Shown here piece by piece: positions 14,761 through 15,211 of a DNA stretch of 15,211 bases; the first letter of the stretch is position 1; each line of letters starts with the position of its first letter. The DNA comes from Planctomycetota bacterium (GTDB taxonomy: Bacteria > Planctomycetota > UBA8108 > UBA1146 > JAJFFE01). The position numbers and the translations under genes are program-made. The stretch covers positions 1 to 15,211 of the forward strand of contig JAGQRC010000019.1 in NCBI GenBank assembly GCA_020425835.1, written 5' to 3'. The notes beneath the pieces were generated by a model that was not told the DNA's origin, searched no databases, and saw nothing but the letters and a program-made list of their open reading frames with translations.

Positions 14761-15211
14761 ATGGTCCAGAGCGGGCGGCTCGAGGAATCCGATCCGGCGG
14801 AGGAGGAACTCCTGCGTTCGTCGGAGCTCGACGAGTCGCTGGAGTCCGCGCCTCTGGAGTCCGCGGGAGTCGACGCGAACCGGGACGCGGGGCACGATTT
14901 CCGTCATGAGGTCGGACTCGCGCGCTCCAAGATCGCACGAGCGCTCTTCGGCCTCTCCGGCTCCGTGCTCCTGGCGCTGGCCATCGTCGGCGCGTTCCTT
15001 CCGTTGTTGCCCACGACCCCTTTCCTCCTTCTCGCCGCCGGCTGCTACGGGCGCGCGAGCACTCGGTTCTACAACCGCTTGCTGAACGATCGCGTCTTCG
15101 GCTCCACGATTCGGGTGTGGCGGGCGCATCGCGGAGTCCCGAGGCGATCCCGACGAGTGGCCACGGTCGTCGTCCCGGTGGTGTTCGCGATCTCGATCTG
15201 GACCGTCCCAC
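14761..15211 (+). CDS. DUF454 (YbaN-like) inner-membrane protein, 3'-truncated
   Basis: The open frame begins at an ATG with GAGGGGG upstream and runs off the window after 150 codons. Residues 1-52 form an unusually acidic, Glu/Ser-rich leader with no predicted membrane segment. From about residue 56 the sequence matches the DUF454/YbaN family: VGAFLPLLPTTPFLLLAAGC (76-95) and FYNRLLNDRVFGSTIRVWR (103-121), followed by the HRGVPRRSRR basic stretch and the start of the next membrane segment. E. coli YbaN is short and starts close to its first membrane segment, so the leader is extra. No function is established for the family. An in-frame GTG at 14734 is possible but has no better ribosome site. 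Membership is clear; role is unknown. Confidence 0.85.
   Translation, partial: MVQSGRLEESDPAEEELLRSSELDESLESAPLESAGVDANRDAGHDFRHEVGLARSKIARALFGLSGSVLLALAIVGAFLPLLPTTPFLLLAAGCYGRASTRFYNRLLNDRVFGSTIRVWRAHRGVPRRSRRVATVVVPVVFAISIWTVP

Noticed and set aside
1..15211. CRISPR arrays, tRNA genes, insertion sequences, attachment sites
   Set aside because: I saw no regularly spaced repeats, tRNA-like cloverleaf, transposase or integrase reading frame, or terminal inverted repeats.

Overview
The window is GC-rich bacterial DNA, densely coded, with no tRNA, rRNA, CRISPR array, transposase or phage gene that I can see. Signal peptides, a lipoprotein, a predicted outer-membrane barrel and many periplasmic c-type hemes point to a Gram-negative, respiring, non-fermenting bacterium. 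The mix of a mitochondrial-type sulfide:quinone oxidoreductase, a multidomain cytochrome and a very large secreted propeller/di-heme protein with calcium-type Asp repeats resembles marine or soil Myxococcota, Planctomycetota or similar uncultured phyla. The sequence alone does not fix the phylum.

Layout. (1) 1-3813, plus strand: a tight sulfide-oxidation operon. It holds the end of a metallo-beta-lactamase/double-rhodanese protein (CstB-like persulfide dioxygenase/sulfurtransferase), a TauE/SafE anion exporter, a DUF1641 protein and a type II (SQOR-like) sulfide:quinone oxidoreductase. A strong hairpin follows. (2) 3906-4481, plus strand: a small lipoprotein with one c-heme (Tll0287-like/DUF3365). 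(3) 4528-6726, minus strand: a secreted nine-heme cytochrome c. Upstream of it on the same strand is a CPA2/KefB-type cation:proton antiporter with a TrkA-N domain (6806-8488). (4) 8821-12261, plus strand: a 1146-residue secreted protein with a beta-propeller-like N-terminus, a di-heme peroxidase-like core, Asp-rich calcium-type repeats and Ig-like C-terminal domains. It converges, across a perfect 11-bp hairpin, on a minus-strand predicted outer-membrane beta-barrel gene (12322-13578). (5) 13959-14561, plus strand: a typical 2-Cys peroxiredoxin with its own terminator hairpin, then the start of a DUF454/YbaN-like membrane protein that runs off the right edge.

How it fits together (inference). 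SQR would oxidise sulfide and pass electrons to quinone. The CstB-like protein would turn the resulting persulfide into sulfite and/or thiosulfate, and TauE/SafE would export the anion. DUF1641 proteins commonly sit beside such flavoproteins and may be an accessory subunit. The heme lipoprotein and the nine-heme cytochrome would work in the periplasm as electron carriers or redox sensors. Peroxiredoxin and the antiporter are general stress functions. The most unusual items are the nine-heme cytochrome's architecture, the giant propeller/di-heme protein, the Cys-to-Tyr change in the CstB-like active-site loop, and the extra cysteine near the SQR redox centre.
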